A stretch of DNA of 64,000 nucleotides from Volucribacter amazonae. GTDB taxonomy: Bacteria > Pseudomonadota > Gammaproteobacteria > Enterobacterales > Pasteurellaceae. The notes beneath the pieces were generated by a model. The model had not been told where the DNA came from, made no database searches, and saw only the letters and a program-made list of their open reading frames with translations. The DNA is taken from positions 2,522,575 through 2,586,574 of the forward strand of contig NZ_LWID01000001.1 in NCBI RefSeq assembly GCF_029783845.1, read 5' to 3'. The position numbers and the translations under genes are program-made. Shown here in pieces: positions 60,773 to 64,000 of the stretch (the first letter of the stretch is position 1; the number at the start of each line of letters is the position of its first letter).

Positions 60773-62420
60773 TTAGTTTTCCAACAAAAACTTGCTAATT
60801 ACCGACCAGTTTATATTATTTAGGTTTGGCTTGGTATCATAATGATAAATATCAGGTAGGCGATACACCTGATTATTATCTACCCAAGCGGTAACATAAT
60901 ATAAGTAAACAGGGTGTTTGCCCTTAATCGTACAGAAGTTGTTTGCTTACTGGCTAAGGTATTTTGTTTGCGGGTTTCGTTCCAACCTACTTCATTTAAT
61001 AAAAGCGTAGCCAATTCATCAGATTTTTCAACACGCACACAACCTGAGCTTAAGGCACGATTTTTACGGGAAAATAAATCTTTGCGTGGCGTATCATGTA
61101 AATAAATAGCATCAGAACTTGGCATATTAAATTTATAACGTCCTAAAGCACTGTCATCACCCGGTCTTTGACGTAAGCGATAAGGGAAATTTTTAGAGGT
61201 CATATTTTCCCAATCAATGGTATAAGGATCGATACTACGTCCTTTGCTATCAATAATGTATAACCATTACGGTAAATATAGCTTGGATCTTGACGCACTT
61301 TAGGAATAATATCTTCGTTAATTAATCTTACAGGGGCATTCCAAGGTGGATTAACCACAAGATTACTTAATTCACTATACATAACTGGCGTTTTGCGAGC
61401 ATTGGTTCCCACAATCACGCGAGAGGTTAATATCAGATTACCATCACGATAATATTGTAATTTATAGCTTGGCACATTCACAAACAATCCATTTTGAAAA
61501 TCAGGGATTACCCTTAAACGCTGAGCATTAATGGCTAATTGATATAATAAGGCTTTGCCTGTCGGGTTATTTAATAGCATACGGGTAGCACTTCCCACGA
61601 TACCATCAGGGGTTAAGCCATGTTTTTCCTGTAATTTTTTTACTGCCGCAACAATTTCAGGGCTATAATCATTTTGTTCAAGGGTTTGTGCAGGCAATAA
61701 GTGTTTTGCTTTAAGCATTTTTATTAAAATTGCCACTTCTGGTGAATGTGTACCCGGTCTTAAGGTACTGCTAATTTCTAAATGTTTTTCCGTTTGCTCA
61801 AAAGATTGTTGAGCAAGTTGTTCTGCTAAATAATTTAATGTTTGTTGATATAAATGATTATTTGAGGAAAGTGATTGCACAAAGGCAAAATTATCGCCAT
61901 TTTTCACCGCACTTAACCAAGCCTCAATTTGTTGTTCCTTCGGTGCTTTCGCACGATAGGCATTAGGGCTATATAACCATTGCTGTGCAGATTTCAATAA
62001 ATGGTTAGAATAATACATATAATCTAAAAATGCGTCAGTAACCAACATATCGTAAACAAGGCTATTAGGTTCAGCACTAGCAATGGCGTCCAAACTCGTT
62101 GCCGATTTTTTTGACACACCACTTAGCACCAATGCACTATATTCGCGTAAAAACTGTTTAAGGGCTTTTTGATCTTGCCATAAAGGGGTAAAACCATTTT
62201 CGCCATAAATTTTTGTTAGTAAGTTTTCAAATTGTAATGGATACTGCCCTACTAACTCAGCGATTTTTTGTTGTGCGAGATCCACCTGTTCAATAACAGC
62301 TTGCTCAGCAGAGTTATTTGGTGTGGATAATTCTTCTTGGTTTGCTTGAGCATAAACGGCGGATAATCCATAGCCTAACAAAGCCAATTTAGTAAAATTT
62401 ACCGGTTTTAGTTTAAACAT
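60773..62420 (-). pseudogene. ldtD: L,D-transpeptidase LdtD (YcbB) with two frameshifts
   Basis: From ATG 62420 (RBS GAGGAAC) the frame shows a signal peptide, the scaffold domain, a peptidoglycan-binding domain (YSPEIVAAVKKLQEKHGLTP) and the start of the catalytic domain. It is lost near 61258, resumes in another frame with LHDTPRKDLF and the active-site SSGCVRV, is lost again near 60924, and resumes to a normal end (SKFLLEN) at 60773. Each break is repaired by adding one base. Intact, it would form 3-3 cross-links in peptidoglycan. All motifs remain, so sequence error is as likely as recent decay. An uptake signal lies at 61906. Confidence 0.85.
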
Positions 62421-62439
62421 AAAAAGTTCCTCGAGATGA

Positions 62440-62545
62440 TATAGTCGTTTCAATTTAAAATGAGACAAGGCGGTACGCCGAAGACAGTACAAGTAGTACG
62501 GCGAGGCGTACCAACGCTGTATCATTTTAAAGTGGGACGACTATA
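62440..62545. mobile_element. Complete 106-bp palindromic repeat (Correia-like MITE), copy 2
   Basis: TATAGTCGTTTCAATTTAAA at one end, and a terminal inverted repeat ending GGGACGACTATA at the other. The core reads GACAAGGCGGTACGCCGAAG then GACAGTACAAGTAGTACGG. Two differences from the inverted copy at 17221-17326. It sits between prc and ldtD, ending 19 bp before the ldtD start codon, so it forms the ldtD 5' region. Confidence 0.85.
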
Positions 62546-62569
62546 AAAGGGCTAAATTAGCCCTCAATA

Positions 62570-64000
62570 TTATTGTTGTGATAACTTGCTAAGATCTGCA
62601 GCAATCTTCTCCGCTTCGGTTAAGAAGAAGTCAGGGGCTTCATAATCTTTTGGCAAGGCATCAAGATTTTTAATTTTTTTTTTCCTTCTCGCGCAAAACG
62701 TTCATTAAGGTTTTTCAAGCGTCTTGCATCATCTTTGTCATTTTCTGCTTTGCGTTCTTTTAAATTGAGGGAAAGATACTTACGTTCTCTTCTTTCATTA
62801 CGCACCGCTAAATCCCCTGCTAAAGCGATAAATTCAGGATCTTTAGCAATTCGCTCTTGATGATTTTGCTCAAGCTGATTTAACCATTGTTTTGCATTAC
62901 CTGCTTGCGAATAAGAAGCCGAAGTAATTTATCCCAAGGTAAAGCATTATCTTCTTTATCTTCACCATATTCTTGCATATCAATAAGTTCAGGGAATTTA
63001 ATATCTGGCGCAACACCTTTTAATTGAGTACTTCCACCATTAATCCGATAAAACTTTTGAATGGTATATTGTAAAAAACCCAAAGGATTTTGGTTTAAAT
63101 CATAGACAAAATTTAGCGAACGACTTTGTTGTACTGTTCCTTTACCAAAGGTATTTTGCCCAATGATGATACCACGATCATAATCTTGAATGGCTGCGGC
63201 AAAAATTTCAGAAGCTGAAGCACTAAAACGGTTGATCATTACCACTAAAGGACCAGTATAAACCTGCTTAGCATCAGGATCTTCATGCACACGAATACGC
63301 CCAAAAGCATCTCTTACTTGCACTACTGGCCCATCACTAATAAATAACCCTGTCAATTCAACAGCCTCATTTAATGCACCGCCACCATTTTCGCGCAAAT
63401 CAATCACTAAGGCTTTAACATCTTTGCCTTGCATTTCCGTTAATAATTTACGCACATCATTAGTTAAGCCTAAATAAAAACCCGGAATTTTTATGCTAGC
63501 AATCGCCTGCCCATCAATATTAGAAATAGTCAATTTAGCGGCACGATCTTCAATACGAATTTTATCTCGCACTAAGGTAACTACACGTGGTCTACCTCCT
63601 TTAGCTGGCTCAATTTCCAAACGTACTTTAGTGCCTTTTTGCCTTTAATCTTATCCACTACATCATCTAAACGCCAACCAACTACATCTTCAATTTCGCC
63701 TTTTTCTTGTCCAACGCCAATAATTCTATCACCAGAAGATAATTTTTTACTCCGTTCGGCAGGCGAACCGGGGACAAGGGATTTAATCGTAATTTCATCA
63801 TCTTCTGCCTGCAATGTTGCTCCAATGCCTTCCAATGATAAATTCATATCTTCATTAAAGTTTTTGGCAGTTCTTGGTGCAAGATAACTGGTGTGTGGAT
63901 CAATTTCTCGTGCAAAGGCATTTAAGAATAATTGTGTAATATCATCAGCCTTAGTTTGTGTTAAACGGCAAGATTATAACGTTTAGTTAAGGTTTTCTTA
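62570..64000 (-). pseudogene. prc: Tail-specific protease Prc (Tsp), 3' part, with four frameshifts
   Basis: The gene enters from beyond the window edge. Recognisable in order: LNAFAREIDPHTSYLAPRTA, a PDZ domain (LSLEGIGATLQAED ... VPGSPAERS), the protease core with the catalytic serine in NRFSASASEIFAAAIQ and lysine in TFGKGTVQQSRSL, and the C-terminal helical part (ERRERKYLSLNLKERK). The frame breaks near 63963, 63638, 62920 and 62680, each time by one missing base; three are in homopolymers. Prc is a periplasmic protease that processes PBP3 and degrades murein hydrolases. Sequence error is a serious alternative. Confidence 0.85.

Noticed and set aside
60773..64000. Programmed ribosomal frameshifting in prc and ldtD
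   Set aside because: Six shifts all needing one added base, mostly without slippery heptamers, in genes not known to frameshift. Sequence error or decay is simpler.

Overview
The window is AT-rich chromosomal DNA from a gammaproteobacterium of the family Pasteurellaceae. The strongest evidence is about 31 exact copies, over both strands, of the 9-base core AAGTGCGGT. This is the Hin-type DNA uptake signal of Haemophilus, Aggregatibacter, Pasteurella and relatives, and less than one copy is expected by chance. Gene content and order agree: ilvIH-cra, mukFEB, greA/dacB, sspAB, a fused citXG, and prc-ldtD-ycbK-ycbL. No tRNA, rRNA, complete insertion sequence, prophage or CRISPR array was seen. 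The species cannot be named from this sequence.

Layout. 1-5.5 kb: the end of a citrate-fermentation operon (citD'-citE-citF-citXG-citT). 5.7-7.3 kb: a hipBA toxin-antitoxin pair behind three evenly spaced HipB-type operators. 7.5-15.6 kb: an iron/heme cluster consisting of a ChaN-like lipoprotein, ExbB-ExbD-TonB, a lipoprotein broken at a run of ten Gs, a TonB-dependent receptor and a Slam-type outer-membrane translocator. 15.7-16.7 kb: two ferritins. 16.7-18.6 kb: a candidate small RNA, mobile palindromic repeats and ttcA. 18.6-25.2 kb: the mukFEB condensin operon. 25.3-28.1 kb: a membrane-anchored phosphate-binding-like protein, a small membrane ORF and sbcB. 28.1-28.65 kb: two diverged, inverted copies of a multi-hairpin element. 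28.7-32.7 kb: a Fur-controlled fbpABC ferric-iron importer. 32.8-41.5 kb: ilvIH, cra, dacB, greA, yhbY, sspAB, dapD and a repetitive lipoprotein. 41.7-46.6 kb: putA-putP. 47.4-49.1 kb: a DUF695/RraB-like gene and a DedA gene. 49.1-51.5 kb: moaACDE behind a molybdenum-cofactor riboswitch. 51.7-60.7 kb: yvcK, thiI, glnD, map, erpA, yacL, satP, ycbL and ycbK. 60.8-64 kb: ldtD and the 3' part of prc, interrupted by six single-base deletions.

How it works together. Iron is the main theme: ExbBD-TonB powers the receptor, Slam should place the partner lipoprotein on the cell surface, FbpABC imports ferric iron, ferritins store it, and Fur-like boxes sit in front of several of these units. The most interesting item is the surface lipoprotein. 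Its reading frame continues perfectly for 376 codons beyond a G10 tract if one G is removed (or two added), and its stop codon overlaps the receptor start. This is the arrangement expected of a phase-variable receptor pair such as neisserial HpuAB.

Two non-coding families also stand out. One is a 106-bp palindromic repeat with TATAGTCGTT termini that resembles neisserial Correia elements. The other is the multi-hairpin element at 28.1-28.65 kb, whose loops are conserved while its stems differ between copies yet remain self-complementary. The six frameshifts in the last 3.3 kb look more like sequence errors than gene decay and should be settled before prc and ldtD are called pseudogenes.
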